A DNA stretch of 64,000 nt from Phocoena phocoena (GCF_963924675.1 NC_089223.1:6460881-6524880), one strand, 5' to 3'; counted from the stretch's first letter, positions 35,476 through 48,204 are shown. Numbers and translations are program-made. The notes: generated by a model from the sequence alone, not told the origin.

Positions 35476-36752
35476 CGAGTTAATGTTTTAATAGAATTGT
35501 TAGTAAAGAATAAACAGAAAGTTGTAAACCATCTATGCTAAGACATAAAACTCATTTGGTTAGCTGTAAGATAGAATATGACCTCCTAAGAAAGAAAATT
35601 AACTGGTACAAAACCTTAGAAAATGTTCAAGTTATTGATCTTAAACCGAGCTATTATTATAACACTAACTACAGTAGAATAATCTCAGTAAGATAGGTGT
35701 ATATGTTTCACTAGTCACAGTAATTAAAATTTAATGAAACCCCACTGGTGGTGTTTTCAATCAAACAATTTCTGAAGATGTTCCAGCTTATTCACAGAAG
35801 CAAGCCAAATCCCTAATACCATGAAAAGAAAGAAGAAAACCGGCAAATGAGATCTATTCCAATTTTTTTGAAAAATAAATAAAAATGTTATTAAAAGAGG
35901 AATAAAGAAATCAACTCAAACTGACAGTATTTCAGGTAATTTATCAGAGGCCACCAACCCTCAGAATCACTGTTTTTGGCACAAGGCTTTACAGTAGAGA
36001 AGACAATATCTTACGAAATAAATCATAAAGTTAAATTTATCTCGTCTAAAACTAGACAGTGATGGTAAATTATTTTCTACTGAAACAAACAAGTCTTATT
36101 TACTCAGGCTCTACTCCATCTGGAGCTTTTCCTTGTGGGTTAGCACGTGGGTAGAGAATCATAATTTGTGCACATGCAGCTTACCCATCCTTTCAGCAGA
36201 TGAAGATGTGACTCATAGGGCCTTATCTGTATTTCAAAGTTTGCTTATAGCAAGGAGTAGGTTCGATATCAACCTCTGAAAGTGCTTAAGCCTGCAACAT
36301 TTCCCTGAATGATTAACAACGGGTTAGCTGGTTCTTCACTGGATACTGGATAGATTACTTTTCTTAATAAAGGGGATTCGTACGGATCAGCCAGGAAAAA
36401 ATTATTAAAAGAAAAGTCAATTTGAAAGTTATATTACATGTGAGAAGACCATTCTCAAATCCCCTGTTGTTCACGGCTGTTCGTGCAAGTAAAGAATGCC
36501 AGTGTTGATTAGGTTTGAAATGTCACCATTGGTCCAGGATTTATTAACTCTCTGCATGACACACGGTGTGTGCTTTAGAATCCACTTTTAAAAGTAGATA
36601 CTATTCTGAAAGTTGTAAAAATGTAATGAGATAAGACTTATTTGCCATTAATCTAAGTATAGTAACTACATATCAACAAAGAGTTCCAAGAAAATAAATG
36701 GAAAGTAAAGAAGGATGGGTCATTAATCATGTAATTATAAGAGAGGAATTAG
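35476..36752. other. DNA with no recognised gene or repeat
   Basis: AT-rich text with no splice-flanked open frame and no repeat family I can name. Confidence 0.4.
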
Positions 36753-36878
36753 GGGGCTTCCCTGGTGGCGCAGTGGTTGAGAGTCCGCCTGCCAATGCAG
36801 GGGACACGGGTTCGTGCCCTGGTCCGGGAGGATCCCAAGTGCCGCAGAGCGGCTGGGCCCGTGAGTCATGGCCGCTGG
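36753..36878 (+). mobile_element. CHR-1-like SINE, 3'-truncated
   Basis: It starts like a normal copy (cttccctggtggcgcagtgg, ggttcgtgccctggtccggg) but stops at catggccgctgg, without the gagaggccacaacagtgag part or an A tail. No target repeat is evident, so the missing end was probably deleted after insertion. Confidence 0.85.
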
Positions 36879-38225
36879 GACGCGGGAAGGATTTTTCTGG
36901 AAGTTGTGTTCCTTTTCTGCTGTTGCTATACAGACTTCCACAACCAGCTGTTCACCTCCTTGCTTCTAATAAAGAGCTAATTGACTTAACGATAAACGTT
37001 AAGTCGGAAAGAGGTAAGGGTCACTATAGATATTTTTTATCCTACTCTGACATTAGAATAGCCCTTGGGGGGAGAAAAGTTTAAAATCCCCACTGGATAA
37101 GTGTTAATTAATTAATGATGATTGTACTAAACAATGTTTGGATAATTTGTCCTTGTCCTTTGACATAAAGTTGATAAATAACACAGAAGTGAGAAAGGGA
37201 TTAATGGTTTATTAAAATCCACTCAAGGACTTAATAGTAGCTCCTAAAATTTAGCTATTTATAAACTGTCATGCATTGTAACAGTAGGTAATATGTAGAT
37301 TTCTTTTATCTTTCGTGAAGAGAGACTGAAGCATGAATCACTGAAGTCAAATACTCAACTAAGAGAAAGATAAAGGCATTTTCTCTTTTTCCTTAAAAAG
37401 CAACATCATTAATTAAATAGAGATTATTAGTTGATACTGGAAAAATACATTTAAAGTGATAACAATAAATGAATTGATTATTGCGACGATTATTAGAGAG
37501 ATACTGCCTCTACAGTTGTGCCTCCACAAAAGTTTATAATATTTGCCAAGTTCGAGTTACCCATTAAACAGTATTATTAAATTTCCCTTCTTTCATTTGT
37601 ATATTCAACGTCTCCATCTTGATTGGATCTCATCAAGTTCTAAACATAACACAGTCTTTCCCATTAAAAACAAACAAACAAAAACTTCCTTGATTCTATA
37701 ATCTCCTTCAGATACTATTTTAGTCTCTCCTTTTCGTATCTTTGAAAAGCTTTCAAAAATGTAGCTAATTCTGATGCTTTCCACTTCTCATTTCTCCATT
37801 CTAATGGACTTGGCTTCCGTTACTCCAACAAAACAGGATTTAGTAACCCTCCAGTCACTAAACCCAAAATAAGTTGTTCTTATCCTTACCTGTCAACACC
37901 ATTTAACGATGAAACCACTGCCTTCCTTCTTCCTTGAATTCACACAACATACTTGTGGCTTTTTTCTCCCATCTTCAGAGCAGCTTCATCTTTTTCCATC
38001 CAGCCATAAAATCTTGTCCTCATCTGTTTCTCCCCTCACCCTACGTTATCTCTGTAGCCTATTTTCTTCATGTCCACTTCTTAAAATTACGGCACATGAC
38101 AAGCGTGCATGCACACGCATACCGTGAGAGCTCGTCAATGCCCTCTGAGCTGCAGAGTCCAGAGTCAGGACAGCTGGAACTGTTTCTTCTGGCTGACGTG
38201 TATTCACCGGTCTTAGAGAGCATTC
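36879..38225. other. DNA with no recognised gene
   Basis: No supported exon. The last third (37600-38225) is richer in C and T and may contain further decayed L2 sequence. Frames of 72 and 117 codons at 37909-38287 overlap it and have no splice context. Confidence 0.4.
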
Positions 38226-38440
38226 ATTTCCTCCCTGGATCTCCTCGTTTTCTTCAGATTCTTGCTTACACGTCACTTCCTCTATGAGGATTTCTCTGAC
38301 CTATTACACACTGCATTGCATTACCAGCAGTATGAGGACGGGTTTTTTTGTCTGGTTTAGTCCCTGCTGTATTTCTTGTACCCACAGCAATGTCTGATGA
38401 ACAGTAGGCACTTGATAAGTACTTGCTAAATGAAGTGATA
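38226..38440 (+). mobile_element. L2 LINE 3' end
   Basis: It ends with the typical L2 closing text: ttagtccctgctgtatttct, tacccacagcaatgtctgat, gaacagtaggcacttgataa and gtacttgctaaatgaa. Confidence 0.65.
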
Positions 38441-38578
38441 AATTTAAGTCAGATCATGTCACCCCTTTTAAGCACTTCTTTGGCCTTCACATTGCATGGA
38501 GAGTAGAGGCCACATCTTCTCATACAACATAAGGCCCTCCACAATGCAGACACCCTCTCCCTCTCAGGCCTCTTTTTT

Positions 38579-38802
38579 GTTTGTTTTTGTTTTTGTTTAT
38601 GTTTTTGTTTTGTGGTACGCGGGCCTCTCACCGCTGTGGCCTCTCCCGCTGCGGAGCACAGGCTCCGGACGCGCAGGTTCAGCGGCCATGGCTCACAGGC
38701 CCAGCCGCTCCGCAGCACATGGGATCCTCCCGGACCGGGGCACGAACCCGTGTCCCCTGCATCGGCAGGCGGACTCTCAACCACTGCGCCACCAGGGAAG
38801 CC
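38579..38802 (-). mobile_element. CHR-1-like SINE, reverse strand
   Basis: A full-length copy read in reverse: a T-rich tail (38579-38612), then gtacgcgggcctctcaccgc, and an end gcgccaccagggaagcc. Target repeats ctcaggcctcttttt occur at about 38563-38577 and 38803-38817. Three overlapping forward frames of 86-168 codons arise from this copy and are not genes. Confidence 0.95.
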
Positions 38803-39247
38803 CTCAGGCCTCTTTTTAACGTCCCTTCTACTGGCTTTTAATATCCAGGCCATTCAGACCTCAAAGGCCACTCAGACCTTTCCTCAGTTCTTTCTACAGA
38901 CCTTGTTTCCCCTGCTCACAGGGTCTCTGCATATGCTCCTCCCCCTGTCAAAAAGGACCTCCTCTCCACTTTGCATAGCGAATCCCTGCTCAACTTTCCG
39001 TCTCAGCAGAAGATCCACTCTCTTTGCAGTCACCCCGGCCTCCCACCCATTTACTGTGTGCTCACATATCAGCATGTACTGCACACTGTATGTACATCAA
39101 TTGCACTTTCACATTTAACAATTTATATTTCCCATACCGGACTGTAAGTCTCCTGAAAGCAGGGACTCTGCTTTTGCTCACCAATGATTTGTCCAATGTT
39201 GACTGCAGTGCCTAGCACTTAGGTGTATTCAATAAAGGTTCATGGAA

Positions 39248-39522
39248 CTTATGGTTGCCAGAGGGGAAGGGTGGAGGGGAGGGGTAGTTAGGGAGTTTGG
39301 GATTGACATGTATACACTGCCATATTTAAAATGGGTAACTAACAAGAACCTACTGCATAGCACAGGGAAACTCTGCTCAATATTATGTAACAACCTAAAT
39401 GGGAAAAGAATCTGAAAAAGAATGGAAACATGAACATGTATAACTGAATCACTTTGCTGTACACCTGAAACGAACACAACATTGTTAATCAACCATACCC
39501 CAATATAAAATTTTTTAAAAAG
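39248..39522 (+). mobile_element. LINE-1 3' tail inside L2
   Basis: A 5'-truncated tail of the caccataccccaatataaaa-ending subfamily. Target repeats aggttcatggaa (39235-39246) and gggttcatggaa (about 39526-39537) are L2 sequence. The 114-codon reverse frame here is a by-product. Confidence 0.9.
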
Positions 39523-39544
39523 TAAGGGTTCATGGAATGAATGA

Positions 39545-41508
39545 GGAAAAGAAAGAGTTGATGTATTTTTCAATCAGGATAGCGGGGCTTATATACAGAA
39601 AGCTGGCCAAATTGCTATAGTGCCTTCACATTACTTCCCAATTAAGGGGAATCATCATTAAAAGGCAGGTTCAAAATTAATAAGTAAGAATTTTTAAAAA
39701 CGTAAACAGAAAACTAAGCAACAAATTAGCAGAAAAGATTTAAAGCTTTCTCCAAAACCACTAAATCAACCTAATAAAGTTAAAATTTGATTTAGTGTTC
39801 ACAAAATTATACTATGTATCAAAACATATGTCATTAATCAAATGCTAAAATAATTCCTGGATTAAATGGTATAATGTTAGCTTATGCCAGAGCTGACCTT
39901 GAAAAATCTTTCAAGTATGGTTCAGTGTGATTGGAAGCTACACGTGAATATGTTTTCCTAAGGATCTATCAGCAATGCTTCAGTGTATGTTTTTGAAATA
40001 AAATGTATCTGAGTAGCAGCAGATAAAGTTACTCTTGGATCCCCTTTTGTTAGCAGTAGCTTTTGAAACATGTATGATAAAACCCAATATGGATTAATTC
40101 CTTTGGGGAGTCAATCTGTTACATGAACGAAATGTTGAGGGGGGGTGGAGAGTTAAAATAAAATAGTTGCTTGGCTCTATAGACTTGATTTCTTATTCAC
40201 ACCATCTGATTGCTGTATCCCCAGCCCCTCCCCAAGGTTAGGAAAGGTAAAAATATACACAAATTTACCAAAATCTCCATGTATACATGCATATACACAC
40301 CTAATAGTGTATTAGTTAAGCCCATTCACAGTTTTTGTCACTATAACTCAGTTTTCTATTTCACCTAAAAAATCAACATATGTTTTTACATGGTTAACCA
40401 AAATCTGTCTACAATTTAAAATGTGATCTACAAACTCTTAGTTTAGGGGGAAAAAAAGCCAAAATTTAGACTATATAAGAATTAAGGGATGCAGCCAAAT
40501 TTCTAACCTGATAAAATTTTACACAAGATTTAAAATTTCTAACCTGATAAAATTTTATACAAGAAAAAAAAGACTGAACTGATCATTGAAGAAAGTATAG
40601 AAAGAAAACAAAATAAAAAGAGTATAAAGATTTTTTAAAATAAGTGCATAAATTAATATATTAGAAAAAATAGGAAAAGAGAATTGATAAATAAGAACAA
40701 TATAATACAACACCTCTGTCAAAACTAATTTAACAAACATAAATAAAAGGTGTTCCATACATAAATGAACATTTTTCAAAATGAGAGAAATTCTATTTAA
40801 AGCTGTGGAATAATAAAATTATATGTTCATAAATTGAACAGTTTTAGATAAGTATACCAGACTTAATTAGGAGGAAATAAAAATTGTAATGGATAAAACA
40901 CGTAAGGGGTTATTAAAAACTTTGTCTAAATATTGCTTACCTAATCATTGTGTGTAGCAAAAATTACCTGAATACTAAATACGGCAAAAGAAACAAAATC
41001 AAAATTCCACAGACCAATCTGAGTATTGAACACAAATGTAAACTCCTAAATAGAATATTATCAAATTAAAACCAGCTTTGTAAAGCATGAACCAAATACC
41101 CAACTAAGTATGTATTATTCTGGAAATTTAAAAATAGTTTATCTTTTGAGTATTGATGAGAATAATTTATTACATCAATAATTTGAATAATACAATTATA
41201 TATTCTTTTCCCCAGGTGCCAAAAGCAAAAAAAAAAAAGGTAAATTTTTATATTCTTGCCCTGTGCTAGAAGTCAGAAACAGAGTTAAAAACGTAACATA
41301 ATTCCTGCACTAATGTACAGTCTATCAAAAGGTTCTTGTAGCTTTTTCAAATAAATAAGAGAAGACAAAATAAAACTTTTATGTTATAAAATGGAAGAGT
41401 GTAAGTTATCTATGCACAAGACAGTCTACCTGATAATCCAATCAGTACAATGGAAAACTGCTAGAACTAGAAAATTTAGGAAGGTGGCAGATGACAAAAT
41501 TCATATTC
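39545..41508. other. AT-rich DNA with no recognised gene
   Basis: No supported exon. It contains a 32-base near-perfect direct repeat (40497-40528 and 40533-40564, one mismatch). Otherwise I see nothing I can name. Confidence 0.4.
40497..40564 (+). repeat. Two-unit tandem duplication
   Basis: A 32-base unit beginning aaatttctaacctgataaaa occurs at 40497-40528 and again at 40533-40564, with one base changed (cac to tac), giving a 36-base period. It looks like a local duplication. Confidence 0.9.
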
Positions 41509-41521
41509 AAAAAGCAGCAAC

Positions 41522-41659
41522 GGGGCTTCCCTGGTGGCGCAGTGGTTGGGAGTCCGCCTGCCGATGCAGGGGACACAGGTTTGTGCCCCCGTCTGGGAAG
41601 ATCCCACATGCCGCAGAGCGGCTGGGCCTGTGAGCCATGGCCGCTGAGCCTGAGCGTCC
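41522..41659 (+). mobile_element. CHR-1-like SINE, short 3' end
   Basis: The copy is normal up to ccgctgagcctgagcgtcc and stops there, missing the last part of the body and any separate A tail. It is nevertheless flanked by direct repeats aaaaagcagcaac (41509-41521) and aaaaaacagcaac (about 41659-41671). The A run is shared with the right target repeat. Confidence 0.88.
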
Positions 41660-42039
41660 AAAAAACAGCAACTTTTTGTCAGCAATAATCAGTTAAAAAT
41701 AAGACTTTAAAATTTGGGTCCATTTTCAAAGACAACCAACATTATTTTATACCAATAAATATATATATTAAGGAATGTAAACGATCTTCTAATTTTACTG
41801 AGGGATATAAAAGTCAGAAACACACCATGTTTTGGGGGAACTCAAGTTTCCATCCAATTTACCCATAGGTTTAATAAACCTTAAACAGAATGCCAAGAAA
41901 CCTTTGAAAACTTTACACAGTGATTCTTAAGTCTGTGTGTTAGTATAGAAGTGAAAAAATAGGAAAAATTAAACCTTAAAACTGAAGTTAATTGAAGGGG
42001 CATTGTCCCATCTCATAATAGATTATGAGATTTAATGGA

Positions 42040-42285
42040 TCATTGGATATTTAATGTGTGCAGAAATTATACTAAGTATGTGTACACAGACTATCTCAGT
42101 TAATCCCCTCAATAATTCTACAAGAAAGATTATTGGTATACCCATTTCATAATTATCTTCATTTTAGCATTGAGTAAAATAATGTTTAAAAAAGTTATTT
42201 CCTCAAATTCACAAATGCAGCAGAAAGCAGAATTGAGGTTTGAACGTAGGCCCATATGACTTCAAACACTGAAGTCTTAACAACA
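42040..42285 (-). mobile_element. MIR-like SINE
   Basis: Reverse-strand MIR landmarks: atttaatgtgtgcagaaatt, ctcagttaatcccctcaata, ttggtatacccatttcataa, and gaattgaggtttgaacgtag gccc. It is strongly decayed. Confidence 0.6.
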
Positions 42286-43600
42286 ACAAATCACTGTCCA
42301 TAGTGACTGATGCAAAGATGGGCACATAATGCAAATTGGGTCAGAGTCACTTATAAGTGACTGAAGAGATCTCCTTTCTCTAAGGCCATGGATTTTAAGG
42401 ATTGTTTAGGTCTAGTGTTACTGGGGAGTCATTCTCACTGCATGGGAATAACACTCCAACAGAGGAAGAGAGAGCATAGTGACAGAGAGACAGAGCCTGT
42501 TGATTGTTCTAGAACCTCCGGATCCAGCTGCTCCAGACTCTCAGATTTCCAAGTTGTGAGAAACAAATTTCCCTTTTTATTCAAATGAGTTGTGTTCCTG
42601 ACACTTGCAACAAAGAGCATTCTGACCAGAAGACCAGCTGTGTGTTTTTGAGGGAAAGAGGGACAAGAGAATTGAGGGCATTTGCAAGGGAGTGTTTATA
42701 AGAGGACCTCTACGGGCAGTGAAGCAGGACAGTGGTGACAGGTGGTGAGGCCATATGGGTAGATGTAGTGGGAGGGCTGATGGGCTGGCAATATTGCTCC
42801 TACATAAAGGGAGTTGGTAGGCGGTGGTCTGAGTGCAAGGTTGTTGAAACTGAGATACTGGACATAGTGGAATGATTGGTGATAATAAGAGTGCAGGTGT
42901 AATCACGCCAGTGGGTGACCGAGGTGGATAAAGGTGAGGAGTTCAAGAAGCTAGGAGGCCAGGATACGGGATGATAAAGTTGGAAAAGATTTGAGTAGAG
43001 TCAAAATTATGGGTGGACTGGAGAGTTGGGGACGATGTTTGCTAGCGAGCAGAGAGTGGTACAAACGGATGGTCAGAGTGCTGACAGTGCCAGGGACTGG
43101 AGAAGCAAAGAGTCCAAATGACTTGAAAGTGGTTATTGGCAGCAAGGAGGATCCTTCCATGAGACATATGATGTGAGAGAGAAGAAACAAACTCCATTAA
43201 ATGAAATTCAGTTCATGCAAGAAAGTGATGTATGAGAGAGTTTATAAATTAGAAACTAAGAGGCCCAGGGGGTAGAGCAAACAGGTGAAGGAGGGAAGCA
43301 AATCAAATATGAGACACTGGACCCTCAGATGTCCAGCGTAGCTGGACGTGTAGCTGGTCTCAGGATAATCTTACAATAACTGAAAGTCAGAGAGATCTAA
43401 CGTATGGGTGTCACTCAAGCTTTCAGAAGTGCTGGACGTTTTGCGATTAGTTCAGATCATCTCTTAGAAGGAGAAGGACCAATCAGCTGCCCCACAGCCC
43501 GCAGTGACGTGTGTGATGTACAGTCCAGGTGGCACTCACTGTGCCCCCTTAGTGGTATTTCACGGTGCCCTCGTGACAAAGTGACGAGTTTAACATAACA
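42286..43600. other. Unassigned DNA, probably old repeat in part
   Basis: I cannot name the sequence. The part 42300-42620 (ending near gaaacaaatttcccttttta ttc) has the look of an old LTR or DNA transposon tail. 42640-43200 is purine-rich. None of the frames of 60-109 codons has exon signals. Confidence 0.35.
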
Positions 43601-43609
43601 CAGGGGTTC

Positions 43610-44050
43610 TTATGATCCAGATCCCTGAACCTCGTCTCTAGTGACCTCTCGGCATTGCATATTCCAGTCCAGCCCTACTGAACCCCTCTGAGTTCACCGG
43701 AATACTCCACAGCCTCTCTTGCCTCAGATCTATACACATATTTTTCTTCTGCCTGAAAAGGCCTTTCCCACCCACTCCACCTTCCTGGTTTTGGCTGACA
43801 ACTGTAGTCATCATCCATGATTCAACTTTGGCATCACCTCCTCAGGGAAGCCTTCTTTTACTCGCCAGTCCCAGATCAGTGCTCCCGTAACATCTTTTAT
43901 CCCTATTACAGTACCTGCTACACTACGTCATCTTTGACTTTGAGTGGAAGCTCTCGGATGGAAAGTATTATGACTTGTACACCCAGCCCTTAAGAAAAAA
44001 GGCATGTGGTAGTTAGTTATTCAATACTTATTTATAGTATGAATGAACTG
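43610..44050 (+). mobile_element. L2 LINE 3' region
   Basis: L2 landmarks: a gcctgaaaaggcctttccca cccac block, tcacctcctcagggaagcct tctttt, catcttttatccctattaca and gagtggaagctctcggatgg aaag, ending near tcaatacttatttatagtat gaatgaa. Confidence 0.68.
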
Positions 44051-44685
44051 AACAAACTAAAAACAGTCATGACAAAATCAGGCTTCTGCTTGAATATTTC
44101 AGGTAACTGATCTCACTACTCTGTGTCGTTATGTATTTTTGCAACACAATAAACAATGCTCACGTTCCTGAAGATTATGTGCCACGATAAAGACAAAAAT
44201 ATAATAACTAGGACATTGAGAGACAACTGAATCCAGATGCCCCTGAGTATTCAGGTTGGTTATAAGCAATGTATTTTTTTCCATATTGTCCTGAGACATA
44301 AAAGCTTTAGAAGACATCCCATTCAGTCCTCTCTTCATTCCCCAAAGTACTGTATAATTGCTCAACGATTCTCTTAGTCATCACCAGTTTCATTCTAAAA
44401 GAACCAGGGAAATTTTCAGGAGTAGAAAATTACAGCCAAAATCTTTATAGTTAGGTAGCATGAGCTCAGGAATAGGAAAATAGAAATATTTGTTCCAGTT
44501 TTATCCACTGGCTTCCCCACTATCTAATCACTTAGTATAATGGGTCTAATAATATTAGAAAAAAATAAATTTTAAGAAATTTGAAATGGAAACCAGAAGT
44601 CTGAATTTATACCTTAAAGGGCCTCATACCTGTTCCTGAAATGTACCTAAATTTGTAAACAAAACATCTAGCCTTCTATTTGCTG

Positions 44686-44995
44686 GGCCAAGTTGACAAG
44701 TGTAATAAATTTGGTTTCAATATTTGAATATAAATCTATAATCCATCTGGAGTTTATTTTGGTTTATGTCACAAGGAATGAACCAATGTTATTCTTTTTC
44801 CAAATGGTGAGCCAGTTATTTCAACACCTTTTCTTGAATAATTCATTTCTTTCCACTAATTTGAAATGCCGCCTTTATGATATACTAGTTTCTTTAATTG
44901 GGTTTATTACTACACTTTCTATGCTATCCCATTGATCTTTCTATTCTTGGGGAAAAAAGTCTATATTGTCCCAAAAGCCCACTTCTATTATTTAT
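44686..44995 (-). mobile_element. Old LINE-1 ORF2 fragment, reverse strand
   Basis: Plus-strand text such as taatccatctggagtttatt ttggt, ccaaatggtgagccagttat, ttgaaatgccgcctttatga and tcccattgatctttctattc is the reverse of late ORF2 in L1M-type elements. Frames are broken. Confidence 0.72.
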
Positions 44996-45381
44996 TAATT
45001 TCATTTACCCACTCTGCATTCAGTATGTCATGATTTTCCTCTCCTCAATATCAAATACACCTTCCCTACCACATTCACACCACGTATAAGCCACTTTAGA
45101 GGAAATTCCTCATTTTTTCTTCACAAAGTCTATCTTTTTCCACCCTTGCCCTCAAGGAAGATGCCTGGGAAATGAGGAAAGATGGCGCTACGCAATAAGA
45201 GACAGAACACAGAGAAAGAGATGGGGGTCAGGGGAGTAAGAGCATTGTTTGCAGCAGTGCCAGCAGCCCAGGAAGTCTTGAGAACCCATCAGTATATATA
45301 CGTGTACTCACTGAAGCGTAGGCAGTGAGTAGGCAGTCAGACAACCCATAGAGATTTATACAGTAAGAAAAAAGCAGAATG

Positions 45382-45518
45382 GGACTTCCCTGGTGGTCCA
45401 GTGGTTAAGATTCCACCCTTTCAATGCAGGGGGTGCAGGTTTGGTACCTGGTTGGGGAACAAAGATCCCACATGCCACATGGCACAGCCGAAAAATAAAA
45501 ACAAAAAAAAAAAAGAAA
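45382..45518 (+). mobile_element. Short tRNA-derived SINE (CHR-related)
   Basis: A 135-base copy consists of only the tRNA-like part: cttccctggtggtccagtgg, a B-box-like ggtttggtacc, then catggcacagccg and an A-rich tail. Target repeats agaaaaaagcagaatgg (45366-45382) and agaaaaaagcataatgg (45519-45535) differ by one base. It lacks the gagaggccacaacag body, so it is a different subfamily from the others. Confidence 0.85.
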
Positions 45519-45539
45519 AGAAAAAAGCATAATGGAATC

Positions 45540-46712
45540 CAGACACACCAACAAAAACCTTAAAAGATGTTGCCAAAAAAAAAAACAAGCAGGTAGAAGA
45601 AGATAGGAGAAAATTCAGGCAGGAGTGTATATGGAGGGTGATGGGATCAGGGAACATCATAGCAGCCAAGGGAAGAAGGATTTTTAAAAAAGATTTTGAA
45701 TTCTGATTTGGTCTAGTATATTATTATGTTTCTCTGCAAGGAACTATTTTGTTATAAACAGAAGAAACAGAAATTATTTTCTGATTCAAACAGTTATTAA
45801 ATGTCAAACTGTACTTGAGGTTAAGTAAGAGAATGCCATTTTAAAAAGACAATTGATTCAACAATTAAAATTGATTGTGGTATGTTTGAAATCAACTCCA
45901 TTGGAGAGACTTAGCAATGAATTGGATATAAAAGATACTGAAACTGAGGAAGGAGATAATAAGATTTTGGATGGATGGCTATCCAAATCACCTCACAGAT
46001 GTTAAAAAAAAAAAAAAATTCTTAGTTTGGATGTGATGCAGGATGAAACGCTTTTGAAAATTCATTCGAGTATTCTGATGCATATGTAAGTGTAGACCAA
46101 ATGGAAAGAGATTTAGGACGTCACCCAGCTTGTCTTTACTCCAGTCCTTAAGCTAAAGAAGACAAAAAAAAAAAAAAGATAGTTGGTCTATTTCAATTCA
46201 CTGGAGTAGGAAAACCTCACAGGAAATAGGGTGTCCTATGCTGTTTCTGGACACCTACACCTTTATAAAACATATCATGGCAACTAGGTAACTAAGGCTT
46301 TGAGTATTCAGGTCATCGCTACGTATCTTAAAACAAGCAACTCACTTTGGAGGAGCTGAAAAACCAATCCAGATTTTTCAAAAAAGAAAACCTTTTAAGT
46401 AGTTTTACATAGTTTCCACACACTTGGGAACACATGAAAACCAAGAACAGGCTGGTCCCACTCTCTGACTTCCAGGAAACTCTCTATTGCCTCTCAGACG
46501 CCTGCTTGGCTCCAGTAACTACCTCCTACGTTATAAGACAACTGGGTCAAAACCACAAAGATACTCAACCATCACAACAATTTTCCTTCCTTGATACACA
46601 CTGAGAAGTAAAACGAGTAGAACAACATGTATATTTAGCATAACTTTTCCAAATACAACATGGGAAAACTAGATACAAAGTCGTCCAAATATGTTTGGGT
46701 TTTTAACTTACA
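45540..46712. other. DNA with no recognised gene
   Basis: AT-rich, with no supported exon. Around 46440-46520 a short CT-rich stretch (ccactctctgacttccagga) may be an L2 scrap. Confidence 0.4.
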
Positions 46713-46727
46713 AAAAGTGAAGCTTCA

Positions 46728-46932
46728 GGCTTCCCTGGTGGCGCAGTGGTTGGGAGTCCGCCTGCCAATGCAGGGGACGCGGGTTCGTGCCCCGGTCCGG
46801 GAGGACCCTACATGCCGCGGAGCGGCTGGGCCCGTGAGCCATGGCCGCTGAGCCTGCGCGTCCGGAGCCTGTGCTCCGCAACGGGAGAGGCCACAAAAGT
46901 GAGAGGCCCGCACACCGCAAAAAAAAAAAAGA
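46728..46932 (+). mobile_element. CHR-1-like SINE, near consensus
   Basis: It has an intact A-box area, the B box ggttcgtgccccggtccggg, the CpG-rich core ccgcggagcggctgggcccg and an A tail of about 13. A partial target repeat is seen (aaaaagtgaagctt, and aagaagtgaatctt on the right). Its many retained CpGs suggest a young copy. Confidence 0.93.
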
Positions 46933-46934
46933 AG

Positions 46935-47849
46935 TGAATCTTCTTTCAATGACCTTAGCTAAAATACATACTCATTTATGGTGGCTGATTTTGTTTCTCC
47001 TTCATGAACCGATCACATAATAATAGATAAAATCAACTGCCGACTCTTTAGCAGGTGTTCATTTTACAAAAGTGGTTTTACTACTTCGGGGGGAGTGCAA
47101 AATATTATTTGCAAAAAAAAAATTACCTGACCCTGCTGAACTAGAACACATCTATGATTAAAATGTTAAGAACTGTGAGAACTTCAGAACAAAGACAATT
47201 ATATGAGATGTCACTAGGAACTATTATTTCATCACAACCAAAAAAAAAAGCCTAAAAATTGAACTGCTATTTACTAATCAAGCTATTTTACTTTACGTTT
47301 TAAATTGAATATCCTAGTAATTGTGTCATCTTCACTGTATTTTTTTAAAAGAGGCCAAACTGAGGCCACACATTATATAAAGTGAAAATTTAATGGTAAT
47401 GCTCTCCCAACAGAATATCTGATAAAAAGTAGCAAAGTAGACTACTTTGGTCTCATCTCATCCCTACCAGCACTCCTGGGGAGGAGTAAACATGCAAGTA
47501 AAACAATGACAATAAATAATTTCTGTATTTTTAAAACAATGCAGAAATCTAAATTTAACTAATAAGAACAAGGAAAATATTTCAAAAACTGTAATCATAA
47601 CAACAAACAGCTATGGAACTTTTTTTCCCAGTATTCAGCAGAGCAGTCTACTTGTGTTTGACTCCCCAAAAGATAAAGGGAAATTTTAATCATAAGCCCT
47701 GGCTGTGTGATTTTTATGAAACTTGCATTTGAAAGTTCATCATGTGAATAATAAAAAACACCACAGTATCTAACCTCTACGTTTTTAATATATGTCCATC
47801 ATTTACCTTGAGTATTATACATATATTATCTCACTTATATAGAATAAAT
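46935..47849. other. DNA with no recognised gene or repeat
   Basis: AT-rich text without exon signals. Confidence 0.4.
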
Positions 47850-48200
47850 GGGGGCTTCCCTGGTGGCGCAGTGGCTAAGAATCCTCCAGCCAATGCAGGG
47901 GACACGGGTTCGAACCCTGGTCTGGGAAGATCCCACATGTCACGGAGCAACTAAGCCCGTGCACCATAACTACTGAACCTGCACTCTAGAACCCGCAAGC
48001 CACAACTACTGAGCCCACGCGCCACAACTACTGAAGCCTGTGCACCTAAAGCCTGTGCTCCGCAACAAGAGAAGCCACAGCAATGAGAAGCCTGCGCACT
48101 GCGACGATGAGTAGCCCCTGCTCGCCACAACTAGAGAAAACCCGCGCACAGCAACAAAGACTCAACACAGCCAAAAATAATAAACAAATAAAATACAGAA
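47850..48200 (+). mobile_element. CHR-family SINE, long form
   Basis: The A-box area cttccctggtggcgcagtgg is followed by a perfect consensus-type B box ggttcgaaccc (47907-47917), a long caactactgagcc repeat body and an A-rich end ccaaaaataataaacaaata. Target repeats are unclear. Confidence 0.9.
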
Positions 48201-48204
48201 GTGA

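Larger units (their letters stand above)
38445..39540 (+). mobile_element. L2 LINE 3' region, host of two later insertions
   Basis: L2 landmarks run on both sides of a reverse-strand SINE (38579-38802): cagatcatgtcacccctttt, then acgtcccttctactggcttt, ttgcagtcaccccggcctcc, tctcctgaaagcagggactc and tgcctagcacttaggtgtat tcaataaagg. The last bases before and after the LINE-1 tail at 39248-39522 are the L2 end itself (ttcatggaa, then tgaatga). Confidence 0.72.

Noticed and set aside
38612..39118. Forward open frame of 168 codons
   Set aside because: It starts in a reverse-strand CHR SINE and runs into L2. The same proline- and arginine-rich translation appears at the other SINE copies.
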